From positions 96,508-160,507 of the forward strand of contig NZ_KB904620.1 in the NCBI RefSeq assembly GCF_000380145.1: a DNA stretch of 64,000 nt, written 5' to 3'. Positions within the stretch are counted from its first letter, which is position 1; the number at the start of each line of letters is the position of its first letter. The position numbers and the translations under genes are program-made. Shown here piece after piece: positions 55,430 through 64,000 of the stretch. The notes beneath the pieces are model-generated. The model did not search any database, was not told the origin of the DNA, and saw only the letters and a list, made by a program, of their open reading frames with translations. This DNA comes from Streptococcus thoraltensis DSM 12221. GTDB lineage: Bacteria; Bacillota; Bacilli; Lactobacillales; Streptococcaceae.

Positions 55430-55464
55430 TTTTAAGCCTTTAGTATAGATATAGCATGTAATAT

Positions 55465-55516
55465 AACAGATGGCAGATGAGAACAATAGCTTCTTTGTTC
55501 TTCCATCTGTTTTTTG
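55465..55516 (+). terminator. Terminator of the immunity cluster
   Basis: AACAGATGGCAGATGAGAACAA pairs with TTGTTCTTCCATCTGTT in broken segments, followed by T6. Confidence 0.88.
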
Positions 55517-55560
55517 TTGAACCTGTCTAAAAACTATTTTCACTCCTGTAAAATAAAGGA

Positions 55561-56123
55561 GTGAGATTATATTTTGATGAAACAGCTTTTGTCCATGAGA
55601 TGGATCGTGCTCGTAAAGAGTGTTTTTTAGAGAGAATAGCCACCTATGATGAGAAAAACTCTGCGACGATGTGCCAACCCTGATAACCAATTCGAACAAT
55701 GACAAAAAGGACACGAGGCGAGCTTTTAAGGCGATTCAAACGCATAACAAGTTATTGGTGTAACTGTTATGGACAGTGTTGAATCACTGATTGCTTCTGA
55801 AGAAGAGATGGCTGTATCAGTAAACTGCTTAGAAATTTTAAAGATACAAAGCCACCAATATTACGTGGGTTATCGTCGAGATGGATTGGAGTGGTTGAGA
55901 GCCAGCATCGAAAAGTGACGTACAGAATGAAATATCAATGGATGTACTGGTCGTTAAAAGGTATATATGCCATGGCTCGCATGATTTTATGAACGCATTG
56001 ACCAAGTTAGAGGAGTTCTTCTCCGGGGAATGGCGCAAGCGGTATGCCCTATACGAGAGGAATCGGTTTAGTGCGGGTCATGCGAAGTATCGTCGCACGA
56101 AGCCCCTTTATTTGTGCCCATAA
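55561..56123 (+). pseudogene. Decayed ISLre2/UPF0236-type transposase
   Basis: Starts GTG 55561 reading RLYFDETAFVHEMDRA ... RIATYDEKNSATMC, the conserved N-terminus of UPF0236 proteins, then hits a stop at about 55682. Later, in other frames, GVVESQHRKVTYRMK-YQWMYWS and EFFSGEWRKRYALYE match the C-terminal half. Several frameshifts, stops and a large internal deletion (about 0.55 kb left of about 1.4 kb expected). CACTCCTG and AGGAGTG just upstream (about 55541-55564) form the kind of inverted repeat found at this IS end. Confidence 0.75.
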
Positions 56124-56306
56124 CTCAGGTCAGAAAAATGGGAAATGACGAAGGTTAAGTAAACCTAAGTAGACAAATAGGCGATTGCCACTAAAAATCG
56201 TTATTTTTAGGATCTTTATTCGGGTAAAGGACCTAACGTTCTCCTAGGCGACAAGGGCTCCTTGATTTTTCCAAAAAATTCAGATACATACAATTTGCTA
56301 TGATAC
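56124..56306. other. Spacer between transposase remnant and rplS promoter
   Basis: About 180 bp with a possible stem (GGACCTAACG ... GGGCTCC region, 56228-56262) but no gene, promoter or repeat that I can support. Confidence 0.3.
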
Positions 56307-56335
56307 TTTACAAATGGTTTAAGAAATGATATGAT
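56307..56335 (+). promoter_or_regulatory. rplS promoter
   Basis: TTTACA (56307-56312), 17-bp spacer, TATGAT (56330-56335). It gives a leader of about 78 bases. Confidence 0.75.
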
Positions 56336-56341
56336 ATCTTT

Positions 56342-56419
56342 TGTGTGTAATGGACGCACGAAATACGGCTAATCCGCTGAGACAAGCACTTATGATTGGT
56401 AAGATAAGGAGAATAAGAA
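56342..56419 (+). ncRNA. Possible L19 leader RNA
   Basis: The segment between the promoter and rplS (GGACGCACG, CGGCTAATCCGCTGAG, CAAGCACTTATG) can form a small CGG/CCG hairpin. Autoregulatory L19 leaders are described in low-GC Gram-positives. The match here is by position and rough pattern only. Confidence 0.35.
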
Positions 56420-56767
56420 ATGAATCCATTAATCCAAAGTTTGACTGAAAGTCAACTTCGTACTGATATTCCTGAATTCCGCGCTGGTGACACTGTTCGC
56501 GTACACGCGAAAGTTGTCGAAGGTAACCGTGAACGTGTTCAGATTTTTGAAGGTGTTGTTATTTCACGCAAAGGTCAAGGGATTTCAGAAATGTATACTG
56601 TTCGTAAAATCTCTGGTGGTATCGGGGTTGAACGTACTTTCCCAATCCACACACCACGTGTTGAAAAAATCGAAGTGACTCGTCACGGTCGCGTTCGTCG
56701 TGCTAAACTTTACTACCTACGCGCATTGCAAGGTAAAGCTGCACGTATTAAAGAAATCCGTCGTTAA
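56420..56767 (+). CDS. rplS: 50S ribosomal protein L19
   Basis: 115 residues, the standard length. It sits at the 30S-50S interface. Signature [26 protein letters not shown] is near the N-terminus, and RRAKLYYLR near the C-terminus. AAGGAGAAT precedes the ATG. Its codon use is typical of highly expressed genes. It is monocistronic here, separated from trmD/rimM. Confidence 0.99.
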   Translation: MNPLIQSLTESQLRTDIPEFRAGDTVRVHAKVVEGNRERVQIFEGVVISRKGQGISEMYTVRKISGGIGVERTFPIHTPRVEKIEVTRHGRVRRAKLYYLRALQGKAARIKEIRR

Positions 56768-57036
56768 TCTAAGCTACAAGGGTCTTAAAATGACGGTAGA
56801 GAGTAATGGATTGATACTATGTTTTTAGACATAGACAATTTGTTCTTTTCTAAAAGTGATTTAGACCAAGTACTATTCAGGTCATAAGGTAACTGGAAAT
56901 AGGAGTTCTTTGAAGTATGTTTGCATACAAGGAGAGAATACTTTTTCAATTCTTTTGACCGAATGCCATTAGCACGAATTTCTACTCTTCCTTTTAGGAA
57001 GGGTTTTTTTATCTTAGGATTAGAAAGAGTTGACAA

Positions 57037-57708
57037 ATGAAACAAATCGTCCCTTCCGTCAAATCTGAGTTGCGACAAGAAATCGTTGAAATACCTTCAG
57101 TTATTAATCAGTGTTCAGGGATTGAGATTTATGGTCGTAACATAAAATCAGTTATTTTTACCACAGATATTGCGATTATTGCCAATAATAATGCAGATGC
57201 GGTTTTAGCGGTTTACCCATTCACCCCAAGTACAGCAGTTTTGAAAGGGATTATGCTAGTATCACAAGTCCCTGTTTTTGCAGGTGTTGGTGGTGGATTA
57301 ACCACTGGTCAACGTTCAGCTAATATGAGTCTGTTTTCAGAAGCAGAAGGGGCTATGTCAGTCGTTGTTAATGGTCCAACAAGCCCAGAAACCATTCGAA
57401 AAATTAATAGGGTAGTAGACGTCCCAATTGTTTACACTGTTGTGACTGAAACAGCAGATATTGCTTCACGATTGGCAGCAGGTGTGGATATTTTAAATGT
57501 CAGTGGAGGTTTGAAGACCGTCGAAATCGTTCAAAAAATTCGAAAAGCCTATCCAGATATTCCTATCATGGCAACAGGAGGCCCAACTGATCAAACGATT
57601 TTAGAAGTGATAGCTGCGGGAGCAAATGCGGTGACTTATACCCCGCCTAGTAACGGTGAAATTTTCAAAAAGAAAATGGAAAAATATCGAGAAGAGGTCA
57701 AAAAATAA
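57037..57708 (+). CDS. TIM-barrel protein, aldolase-like, function unknown
   Basis: 223 residues. The pattern is a (beta/alpha)8 barrel: IAIIANNNADAVLAVYP, VPVFAGVGGGLTTG, VPIVYTVVTE, GVDILNVSGG, IPIMATGGPTDQTI and ANAVTYTPPS look like successive strand ends with glycine-rich phosphate-type sites. It resembles keto-hydroxyglutarate/KDPG aldolase-like proteins, but I cannot point to a definite catalytic lysine. Streptococcal homologues are often called just 'hydrolase', without support I know of. The upstream 56768-57036 spacer contains the hairpin CTTCCTTTTAGGAAGGGTTTTTTT (split here as CTTCC/GGAAG) and no gene. The ribosome site is weak. Confidence 0.7.
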   Translation: MKQIVPSVKSELRQEIVEIPSVINQCSGIEIYGRNIKSVIFTTDIAIIANNNADAVLAVYPFTPSTAVLKGIMLVSQVPVFAGVGGGLTTGQRSANMSLFSEAEGAMSVVVNGPTSPETIRKINRVVDVPIVYTVVTETADIASRLAAGVDILNVSGGLKTVEIVQKIRKAYPDIPIMATGGPTDQTILEVIAAGANAVTYTPPSNGEIFKKKMEKYREEVKK

Positions 57709-57760
57709 GGTCACAAAAACTTGCAACAAGATGAGGACTAAGGTAAAATAGACTTACTTG

Positions 57761-57832
57761 GTCTCCTTAGTTAAATGGATATAACAACTCCCTCCTAAGG
57801 AGTCGTTGCTGGTTCGATTCCGGCAGGGGACA
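57761..57832 (+). tRNA. tRNA-Arg (anticodon CCT)
   Basis: 72 nt. The acceptor stem GTCTCCT pairs with AGGGGAC, with discriminator A. The D-arm includes GTTA ... TAAC, the anticodon stem ACTCC/GGAGT encloses CTCCTAA with anticodon CCT (reads AGG), and the T-arm is GCTGG-TTCGATT-CCGGC. CCA is not encoded. It stands alone and not in a tRNA cluster. Confidence 0.93.
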
Positions 57833-57871
57833 TGGTCTCTTACTCTAGTAAGTGGAAAGAAAGGAAGTTTT

Positions 57872-58003
57872 ATGTCAAAAAAAGTTACCTTAAAAACAAA
57901 AGAGAAACATCAAACATTTAAAATTACAGATGTTATAAAACTAATCGCCTTACTCATTCCAGTTGTTCAATTATTACGTCAAATGAAAAACGGACGAAAG
58001 TAA
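57872..58003 (+). CDS. 43-residue membrane peptide next to tRNA-Arg
   Basis: From ATG 57872 with AAGGAAG upstream. A basic N-terminus (MSKKVTLKTKEKHQ) is followed by one hydrophobic helix (VIKLIALLIPVVQLL) and a basic end (RQMKNGRK). No family recognised. It starts 40 bp after the tRNA and ends just before a terminator. A frame extended to 57806 would begin inside the tRNA and is rejected. Confidence 0.6.
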   Translation: MSKKVTLKTKEKHQTFKITDVIKLIALLIPVVQLLRQMKNGRK

Positions 58004-58014
58004 TGTAACGGTAT

Positions 58015-58042
58015 AAAACCGACAGATTCCTGTCGGTTTTTT
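58015..58042 (+). terminator. Terminator
   Basis: ACCGACAG-ATTC-CTGTCGGT with flanking A and T runs, 12 bases after the small membrane-peptide gene. Confidence 0.92.
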
Positions 58043-58044
58043 GA

Positions 58045-58178
58045 GTACGACGGACATGTCGTACATCTGAGGAAAACGTCACTGGTGAACCTATTAACGA
58101 CTCCAAACCTTGACTATCGTGAGGTAGCGGGGAGCGGAAGGGGAAACAAAACCAGTCCTCGTTTGATGGGGACTGGTT
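58045..58178. other. Unassigned structured spacer with a second terminator-like hairpin
   Basis: A 7-bp inverted repeat (GTACGAC, 58045-58051, with GTCGTAC, 58058-58064) is followed by about 85 bp of GC-richer sequence (GGTAGCGGGGAGCGGAAGG) and then AACCAGTCC ... GGACTGGTT (58150-58178) with a T-rich tail. It could be a small RNA or the remains of a mobile element beside the tRNA. The remaining spacer to 58390 shows nothing I can name. Confidence 0.35.
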
Positions 58179-58448
58179 GGCTGTTTAGATTTCTACTTAG
58201 AAAGACATGTGTTAACAGTTAATTGAACCGCTGTGTGCCAAACAGCATGAACGTTGGTGTGAGAGGGGGTAAAGATTAGCTCCTACTCGATTATAAATTT
58301 TTAGAAGAATTCGCTGCCTTTAGATTAACGGGCTATTGTGATTTTAGGAGGCGAATATTCTTATAATTCTTTAAAGTGAATTCACTCCAAAAACAAGAAT
58401 TCGTGGTATAATTAAAAGCACTTTAAGCAAGAAGAGGTTTAGTAAAAC

Positions 58449-59648
58449 TTGAAACACGCAATTAATAAACGGATTGATTTTGCCTTAATCATACCTGTTA
58501 TTTTATTATTAGTAGTTGGCTTTGTTTCTATCTACATCGCAACATTCAATGATTATCCTAACAAAGTCATTCAAGTCATGTTGCAGCAGGGAGCTTGGGT
58601 TATTATTGGTCTAACACTTGCTTTTGTTGTCATGCTGTTTAATACGGAGTTCCTATGGAAGATTAGTCCGTATTTATATTTGCTTGGATTAGGGTTGATG
58701 GTTTTACCATTGCTTTTTTATAGCCCCTTATTAGTAGAATCAACCGGAGCTAAAAACTGGATTACAATTGGCAACACTACCTTATTTCAACCTTCAGAGT
58801 TTATGAAAATAGCTTATATATTGATACTGGCAGAATCAGCCTTGTGGTTTCATGGACGTTATCCAGAACAAACCATTAAAAATGATTTGAAACTACTAGC
58901 GGTCTTTTCAGTGCTTACCCTTCCAGTCCTAGTTCTGCTAGGTTTGCAAAAAGATTTGGGAACAGCGATGGTCTTTTTAGCCATTTTTGTTGGGATGAGT
59001 TTTTTATCAGGTATTAGCTGGAAAATTGTTTTAAGCGTCTTTCTTATTAGCATGATGTCATTGGTCATCTTTCTCTTAGTCTTTCTGTGGGAACCCGGAC
59101 GTGAGTTTTTATATCATATGGGCATGGATACCTATCAAATTAACCGAATATCTGCCTGGCTAAAACCATTTGATTTTGCGACAAGTATTGCTTACCAACA
59201 AACTCAAGGCATGTTATCTATCGGAAGCGGTGGCGTCTTTGGCAAGGGATTTGGAGTTGTCGAATTATCAGTACCTGTTAGAGAGAGCGATATGATTTTC
59301 ACTGTTATTGCAGAAGATTTTGGTTTCTTTGGCGCAGCGGTGACATTAGCACTTTATCTCCTACTCATTTATCGTATGATTATTATCACATTAGAATCCA
59401 ACAATCAATTTTATACCTACATTTCTGCTGGTTTTATCATGATGATTCTCTTTCATATTTTTGAAAATATTGGAGCAGCAATTGGCATCCTGCCACTCAC
59501 AGGGATTCCCTTACCGTTTATTTCACAGGGAGGAAGTTCCCTTATTTCTAACTTAATCGGCGTTGGTCTTGTCTTATCCATGGCTTATCAAAATCAAATT
59601 CACAGAGAAGAAGCAAGAGAAAAACGTTATAGCAGGTTGGTGGATTAA
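58449..59648 (+). CDS. rodA: SEDS-family peptidoglycan polymerase RodA
   Basis: A 399-residue membrane protein with about 10 transmembrane segments. It polymerises lipid II for side-wall or peripheral peptidoglycan together with a class B PBP. Family motifs: GAKNWI, FQPSEFMKIAYI, LQKDLGTAMVF, YQ..QGMLSIGSGG and the C-terminal PFISQGGSSLIS. The start is TTG 58449 with AGAGG about 12 bases upstream; it fits the expected N-terminus just before the first membrane segment. A TATAAT box lies at 58405-58410. The rodA-gyrB order is as in other streptococci, which supports RodA over FtsW. Confidence 0.93.
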   Translation: MKHAINKRIDFALIIPVILLLVVGFVSIYIATFNDYPNKVIQVMLQQGAWVIIGLTLAFVVMLFNTEFLWKISPYLYLLGLGLMVLPLLFYSPLLVESTGAKNWITIGNTTLFQPSEFMKIAYILILAESALWFHGRYPEQTIKNDLKLLAVFSVLTLPVLVLLGLQKDLGTAMVFLAIFVGMSFLSGISWKIVLSVFLISMMSLVIFLLVFLWEPGREFLYHMGMDTYQINRISAWLKPFDFATSIAYQQTQGMLSIGSGGVFGKGFGVVELSVPVRESDMIFTVIAEDFGFFGAAVTLALYLLLIYRMIIITLESNNQFYTYISAGFIMMILFHIFENIGAAIGILPLTGIPLPFISQGGSSLISNLIGVGLVLSMAYQNQIHREEAREKRYSRLVD

Positions 59649-59782
59649 TAGTTTCTGACTTCATTTCAAAAGATTTCAGAACCTGTAACCTTAAGTCATA
59701 AATACATGAGATACTTTTGAGAGGCTGACAGAATATCAGCTTCTTTTTTCTTGCTAAAAATACAGTAAAATAGCAAGAATTA

Positions 59783-59791
59783 TGATATAAT
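59783..59791 (+). promoter_or_regulatory. gyrB extended -10
   Basis: TG-A-TATAAT (-10 at 59786-59791), about 115 bp before gyrB. No good -35 seen at the usual distance. Confidence 0.55.
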
Positions 59792-59905
59792 GTAGCTTAT
59801 GGTCGCTTGTCTATTGTTATTTGTAATAACATGACTAGGATGAGCGAAAACACATCGTAAAACAAGCAATTTTATTTAATCCATAATGACAGAAAAGAGT
59901 AGCAA

Positions 59906-61858
59906 ATGACAGAAGAATTAAAAGACTTGCAAAATAAAGCCAGTGAATATGATGCTAGTCAGATCCAAGTTTTAGAAGGATTAGAAGCTGTCCGTATGCG
60001 TCCAGGGATGTATATTGGTTCAACTTCAAAAGAAGGACTTCATCACCTTGTTTGGGAAATTGTGGATAATTCTATTGACGAAGCTTTGGCAGGATTTGCT
60101 AGTCACATCGAAGTTTTTATTGAACCAGATAACTCTATCACCGTTGTAGATGACGGTCGTGGTATTCCGGTTGATATTCAAGAAAAAACAGGTCGTCCAG
60201 CTGTCGAAACAGTCTTTACGGTCCTTCATGCTGGAGGAAAATTTGGCGGTGGTGGCTATAAAGTTTCTGGTGGTCTCCATGGTGTTGGTTCGTCTGTTGT
60301 TAATGCTTTGTCTAAACAACTCGATGTTAAAGTTCATAAAAATGGTCAAATTTACTATCAAGAATACCGTCGTGGAGTCGTGGTTGATGATTTAGCTATT
60401 ATTGGTGAAACCGATTTACAAGGAACGACTGTTCATTTTACACCAGATCCAAAAATTTTCACCGAAACAATTGAGTTCGATTATGCTAAATTAGCGAAGC
60501 GTGTCCAAGAGTTAGCCTTTTTGAACAAAGGTTTGCGTATTTCCATCACAGATAAACGTGAAGGCATGGAAACGAGTAAGGAATACCATTATGAAGGCGG
60601 TATTGCTAGCTATGTAGAGTATATCAACGAGAACAAAGATACCATTTTTGATACCCCAATCTTTACTGATGGTGAAATGGATGGTATTACTGTTGAAGTG
60701 GCTATGCAGTACACAACGACATACCACGAAACAATCATGAGCTTTGCCAACAACATTCATACTCATGAAGGTGGAACTCATGAGCAAGGTTTTCGAACCG
60801 CTTTGACGCGTGTTATTAACGATTATGCACGCCATAATAATATTCTTAAAGAAAAAGACGATAACTTAACTGGAGATGATGTTCGAGAAGGGTTGACAGC
60901 TGTTATTTCTGTTAAACATCCAAATCCTCAGTTTGAAGGTCAAACCAAGACAAAACTTGGAAATTCTGAAGTTGTTAAAATTACAAATCGTCTCTTTAGT
61001 GAAGCCTTCAATCGTTTCTTATTAGAGAATCCCCAAGTTGCTCGTAAGATTGTAGAAAAAGGGATTTTAGCATCTAAAGCTCGTATTGCAGCAAAACGTG
61101 CGCGTGAAGTGACTCGTAAGAAATCTGGTTTGGAAATTTCTAACTTACCAGGTAAATTAGCAGACTGTTCTTCAAATGATGCTAGTCAAAACGAACTCTT
61201 TATTGTTGAGGGGGACTCTGCTGGAGGGTCTGCTAAATCTGGTCGAAATCGTGAATTCCAAGCCATCTTACCAATTCGTGGTAAAATTCTTAATGTTGAA
61301 AAAGCGACTATGGATAAGATTTTAGCCAACGAAGAAATTCGAAGTCTCTTTACAGCTATGGGAACTGGTTTTGGTGCAGAATTTGATGTTTCAAAAGCTC
61401 GTTACCAAAAATTGGTAATCATGACTGATGCGGATGTTGATGGAGCACATATTCGTACCTTACTATTAACCTTGATATATCGCTTTATGCGTCCAGTACT
61501 GGAAGCAGGATATGTGTATATTGCTCAACCACCAATTTACGGTGTAAAAGTTGGCAGTGATATTAAAGCTTACATCCAACCAGGTGTTAATCAGGAAGAA
61601 GAATTGAAAAAGGCACTTGCGCAGTACAGTCAAGGGCGCTCAAAACCTTCTATCCAACGTTATAAAGGTCTTGGTGAGATGGATGACCATCAACTTTGGG
61701 AAACAACAATGGACCCTGAAAATCGTCTAATGGCACAAGTTTCAGTTGATGATGCTGCAGAAGCAGACAAAATTTTTGATATGCTAATGGGCGATCGTGT
61801 TGAGCCCCGTCGTGAGTTTATCGAAGAAAACGCTGTTTACAGTACGCTTGATATCTAG
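59906..61858 (+). CDS. gyrB: DNA gyrase subunit B
   Basis: A 650-residue ATPase subunit that introduces negative supercoils with GyrA. The GHKL ATPase domain has [24 protein letters not shown] and [15 protein letters not shown]. The TOPRIM domain has [14 protein letters not shown] and the [13 protein letters not shown] metal site. The C-terminal tail has RYKGLGEM and QVSVDDA. GAGTAGCAA precedes the ATG (a weak ribosome site). Full length. Confidence 0.99.
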   Translation: MTEELKDLQNKASEYDASQIQVLEGLEAVRMRPGMYIGSTSKEGLHHLVWEIVDNSIDEALAGFASHIEVFIEPDNSITVVDDGRGIPVDIQEKTGRPAVETVFTVLHAGGKFGGGGYKVSGGLHGVGSSVVNALSKQLDVKVHKNGQIYYQEYRRGVVVDDLAIIGETDLQGTTVHFTPDPKIFTETIEFDYAKLAKRVQELAFLNKGLRISITDKREGMETSKEYHYEGGIASYVEYINENKDTIFDTPIFTDGEMDGITVEVAMQYTTTYHETIMSFANNIHTHEGGTHEQGFRTALTRVINDYARHNNILKEKDDNLTGDDVREGLTAVISVKHPNPQFEGQTKTKLGNSEVVKITNRLFSEAFNRFLLENPQVARKIVEKGILASKARIAAKRAREVTRKKSGLEISNLPGKLADCSSNDASQNELFIVEGDSAGGSAKSGRNREFQAILPIRGKILNVEKATMDKILANEEIRSLFTAMGTGFGAEFDVSKARYQKLVIMTDADVDGAHIRTLLLTLIYRFMRPVLEAGYVYIAQPPIYGVKVGSDIKAYIQPGVNQEEELKKALAQYSQGRSKPSIQRYKGLGEMDDHQLWETTMDPENRLMAQVSVDDAAEADKIFDMLMGDRVEPRREFIEENAVYSTLDI

Positions 61859-61900
61859 GTCATAGCCTAGTAAAAAAGAGGTGCAGAGAGCTTTTAAGTA

Positions 61901-61909
61901 TGATATAAT
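61901..61909 (+). promoter_or_regulatory. ezrA extended -10
   Basis: TG-A-TATAAT (-10 at 61904-61909), about 48 bp before ezrA. Confidence 0.55.
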
Positions 61910-61956
61910 CGTTATGCTAAAATGCTTACAAAAGGAAGATTACTAAGGAGAAATAC

Positions 61957-63681
61957 ATGTCGAGCGGAATAGTACTAGTGATAGTAGCAGTCGTTGTGTT
62001 AGTGATTGTTGCTTATCTTATCGCCGTGTTAATACGAAAAAGGAACGATTCACTAATCGCAAAACTCGTTCAAGAAAAAACAGAAATTGAAAAATTACCA
62101 GTTGTTACTGAAATTGAAGAAGTAAAATCACTTCATCTGATTGGTCAAAGTCAGGCAAATTTTAGAGAGTGGCAGCAAAAATGGGATGACATCGCATCAA
62201 ATTCTTTAAAAGAAATTGAGAAACAATTATTTGATGCCGAAAATCTTAATGATACCTTCCATTTCTTTAAAGCAAAATCAGAAATTGATAAAGTTGAAAG
62301 TCAATTAGCGTTAATTCGTGAAGATATTGCAGCTATTCGAGAAGCTCTTGATATTTTAAAAGCACAAGAGGAAAAAAACAGTGCGCGTGTCAAGCATGCA
62401 CTGGACTTGTACGAAGAGTTACAACATTCCATTAATGAAAACAGTGACAACTACGGTACAACCATGCCTGAGATTGAAAAGCAACTTAAGAATATTGAGA
62501 AAGAATTTTCACAATTTGTGACACTTAATTCTTCAGGTGATCCTGTGGAAGCGGCAGCACTTTTAGATAAAGCAGAAGAACATACGATTGCTTTGGGGCA
62601 AATTTCTGAAAAAATTCCTGCCATCGTTACTAAACTTGAAGATGATTTTCCTGATCAGTTGGACGATTTAGAAAGTGGTTATGCGAGACTTCTTGAAGAG
62701 AATTATCACTTTAAAGAAAAAAATATCGAAATTCGTTTCCAAAATATCCGTGATTCTATTCGCTCAACGTCGAATGGTTTGATTAGCTTAGATCTTGATC
62801 AAGCTAACGAAGATAATGAGAATATCCAAGAGCGTATCAATCAACTTTATGATATTTTTGAACGTGAGATTGAAGCTCATGGAAAAGTTGTAAAAAATAG
62901 CAAGATTATTCCTGATTATCTAGCTCATGCAAAAGCCAACAATGTGCAGCTTAATAATGAGTTGAATCGTCTGTCTAAAAAATACATCTTAAATGATGGT
63001 CAAGGCGTTAATATTCGCCATTTTTCTGAAGAGCTTGATATTATCGAAGAGAAAGTTTTGCCAGATGTTATCAATCTTGAAGAGCAAGAACAACCATTTT
63101 CATTGCTTGAAGGACGTTTGGAAGAAGCCTTGAAAACATTGGCACGAATCGAAAATTCTCAATTAGAAGTGGCTGAAGAATTGGAGTCAGTGGAACGTAT
63201 AGAAGCAACAGCACGTGAAAAGTTAGATTACTATATTAATAAACTTCATATGATTAAACGTTATATGGAAAAACGTCATTTGCCAGGTATTCCTCAAGAA
63301 TTTTTAAGTGTTTTCTTTACGGCAAGTGCTCAGTTAGAAGCCTTGATGGAAGAGCTGAGTCGTGGTCGTATTCATGTTGAAACCGTTGCACGTATGACTG
63401 AGTCTGCAACATCTTCATTGGATATGCTAGAAGATACAACTTATCGTGTCGTTCAAAATGCAGCCTTAACAGAGCAGTTGCTCCAGTATTCAAATCGTTA
63501 TCGTAGTTTCGAACCAGGTGTTCAAAGTAGTTTTGAACATTCATTGAAACTCTTCGAACAGGATTATGATTACCAAGGCTCATTTGAAGAAATCTCTTAT
63601 GCCTTAGAGACGGTTGAACCAGGCGTTACAGACCGATTTGTAAATTCTTACGAAAAAACACGTGAAGAAATTTTACTATAA
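61957..63681 (+). CDS. ezrA: Septation ring regulator EzrA
   Basis: 574 residues: an N-terminal membrane helix (about 4-27) with a short outside end and a long cytoplasmic region of spectrin-like helical repeats (heptad-rich throughout, e.g. [16 protein letters not shown]). EzrA binds FtsZ and coordinates the division ring with peptidoglycan synthesis. Length is the streptococcal norm. AAGGAG precedes the ATG. Two terminators follow. Confidence 0.97.
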   Translation: MSSGIVLVIVAVVVLVIVAYLIAVLIRKRNDSLIAKLVQEKTEIEKLPVVTEIEEVKSLHLIGQSQANFREWQQKWDDIASNSLKEIEKQLFDAENLNDTFHFFKAKSEIDKVESQLALIREDIAAIREALDILKAQEEKNSARVKHALDLYEELQHSINENSDNYGTTMPEIEKQLKNIEKEFSQFVTLNSSGDPVEAAALLDKAEEHTIALGQISEKIPAIVTKLEDDFPDQLDDLESGYARLLEENYHFKEKNIEIRFQNIRDSIRSTSNGLISLDLDQANEDNENIQERINQLYDIFEREIEAHGKVVKNSKIIPDYLAHAKANNVQLNNELNRLSKKYILNDGQGVNIRHFSEELDIIEEKVLPDVINLEEQEQPFSLLEGRLEEALKTLARIENSQLEVAEELESVERIEATAREKLDYYINKLHMIKRYMEKRHLPGIPQEFLSVFFTASAQLEALMEELSRGRIHVETVARMTESATSSLDMLEDTTYRVVQNAALTEQLLQYSNRYRSFEPGVQSSFEHSLKLFEQDYDYQGSFEEISYALETVEPGVTDRFVNSYEKTREEILL

Positions 63682-63684
63682 CCA

Positions 63685-63713
63685 AAAAAACGAAGTAATC
63701 AATACTTCGTTTC
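63685..63713 (+). terminator. ezrA terminator 1
   Basis: AACGAAGT-AATCAAT-ACTTCGTT, starting about eight bases after the stop. Confidence 0.85.
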
Positions 63714-63724
63714 AGATTGAAGAC

Positions 63725-63758
63725 AAAGTCCTTAGAATTTTATTTCTAAGGGCTTTTT
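63725..63758 (+). terminator. ezrA terminator 2
   Basis: AAAGTCCTTAGAA - TTTTA - TTCTAAGGGCTTTTT. It may also isolate the following IS. Confidence 0.85.
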
Positions 63759-63806
63759 GCCAATTTTAGGAGTATAATAAAAGAAAACGCTTGTGAGGGG
63801 TTGCTA

Positions 63807-64000
63807 TGTTTCACAAAGAAAAACCAGATTATAACCGTAATCAATATGGCTTTTACACGCTTGACCAGCTCGTCCCAGAAGATCACTTTCTTCGTCAAGT
63901 GGATGCCATGATTGACTTTGACTTCATCTATGATTTAGTGGAAGACACCTATAGTTCTGATAATGGTCGTCCCAGTCTTGACCCTGTAATGCTCATCAAA
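63807..64000 (+). mobile_element. IS1182-family transposase, 5' part
   Basis: ATG 63807 behind TGAGGGG. The visible 64 residues (MFHKEKPDYNRNQYGFYTL, LVPEDHFLRQVD, FDFIYDLVEDTY, NGRPSLDPVMLIK) match the conserved N-terminus of IS1182-family transposases. The frame is open up to the window edge, so whether it is intact is not known. The left inverted repeat was not identified. Confidence 0.88.

Noticed and set aside
55286..55714. 142-codon minus-strand frame across the end of the immunity cluster
   Set aside because: It spans a strong terminator and two unrelated plus-strand sequences, with no family resemblance.
58045..58178. The structured spacer as 6S RNA, tmRNA or 4.5S RNA
   Set aside because: None of the diagnostic parts (tRNA-like ends, GGAA tetraloop arm, long open-complex-like bubble) could be recognised.

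Overview
The window is a low-GC Gram-positive chromosome segment that fits a pyogenic-group Streptococcus (S. pyogenes / S. dysgalactiae / S. canis type). This rests on gene content and order recalled for that group: holA-sodA, queA-nagB, coiA-pepF-methyltransferase-prsA-alaS, nrdHEF next to ptsHI-gapN, dnaX-birA-metK, murA-spxR-map, rplS and rodA-gyrB-ezrA. Genus confidence is high; the species cannot be fixed by eye.

Layout. 1-3.1 kb: a two-component system and a PepSY-domain target gene with a tandem-repeat operator. 3.1-7.4 kb: holA, sodA and a serine hydrolase. 7.5-10.5 kb: queA, nagB (GntR-type operators) and a glutathionyl-hydroquinone reductase. 11.1-21 kb: coiA-pepF, a leaderless O-methyltransferase gene, prsA with an unusual leader, and an alanine T-box ahead of a LOR-family gene and alaS. 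21-28.4 kb: transporters and the class Ib ribonucleotide reductase genes nrdHEF with paired NrdR boxes. 28.4-38.4 kb: ptsHI, gapN, a polysaccharide deacetylase, an RNA helicase, udk, a free-methionine-sulfoxide reductase and dnaX. 39-48 kb: birA, metK (SMK/SAM-III riboswitch), murA, spxR and map. 48-53 kb: nrnA, a YghU-type GST, flavodoxin and a CLC-F channel behind a fluoride riboswitch. 53-56.1 kb: an accessory island holding a broken polymorphic-toxin tail, duplicated immunity genes and a decayed ISLre2-type transposase. 56.4-63.7 kb: rplS, tRNA-Arg(CCT), rodA, gyrB and ezrA. The window ends inside an IS1182-type transposase gene.

Three signals cut across the window. (1) Six genes (holA, the O-methyltransferase gene, the GAF/fRMsr gene, a DUF3272-like gene, birA and a GNAT gene) have a -10 box ending 6-7 nt before the ATG and no Shine-Dalgarno sequence, so they probably make leaderless mRNAs. 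(2) Many intergenic regions carry a non-coding repeat of about 107 bp with terminal inverted repeats (element A). About half of its copies contain a second element of about 102 bp (element B, RUP-like) inserted at one internal site with 3-bp target duplications. (3) Cis-regulatory RNAs are common: T-box, SMK box, fluoride riboswitch, a possible prsA leader switch and a possible L19 leader.

Most coding regions are ordinary core genome. The most unusual parts are the leaderless set, the nested repeats (including inverted copies flanking holA) and the immunity-gene duplication at 53-55.4 kb.
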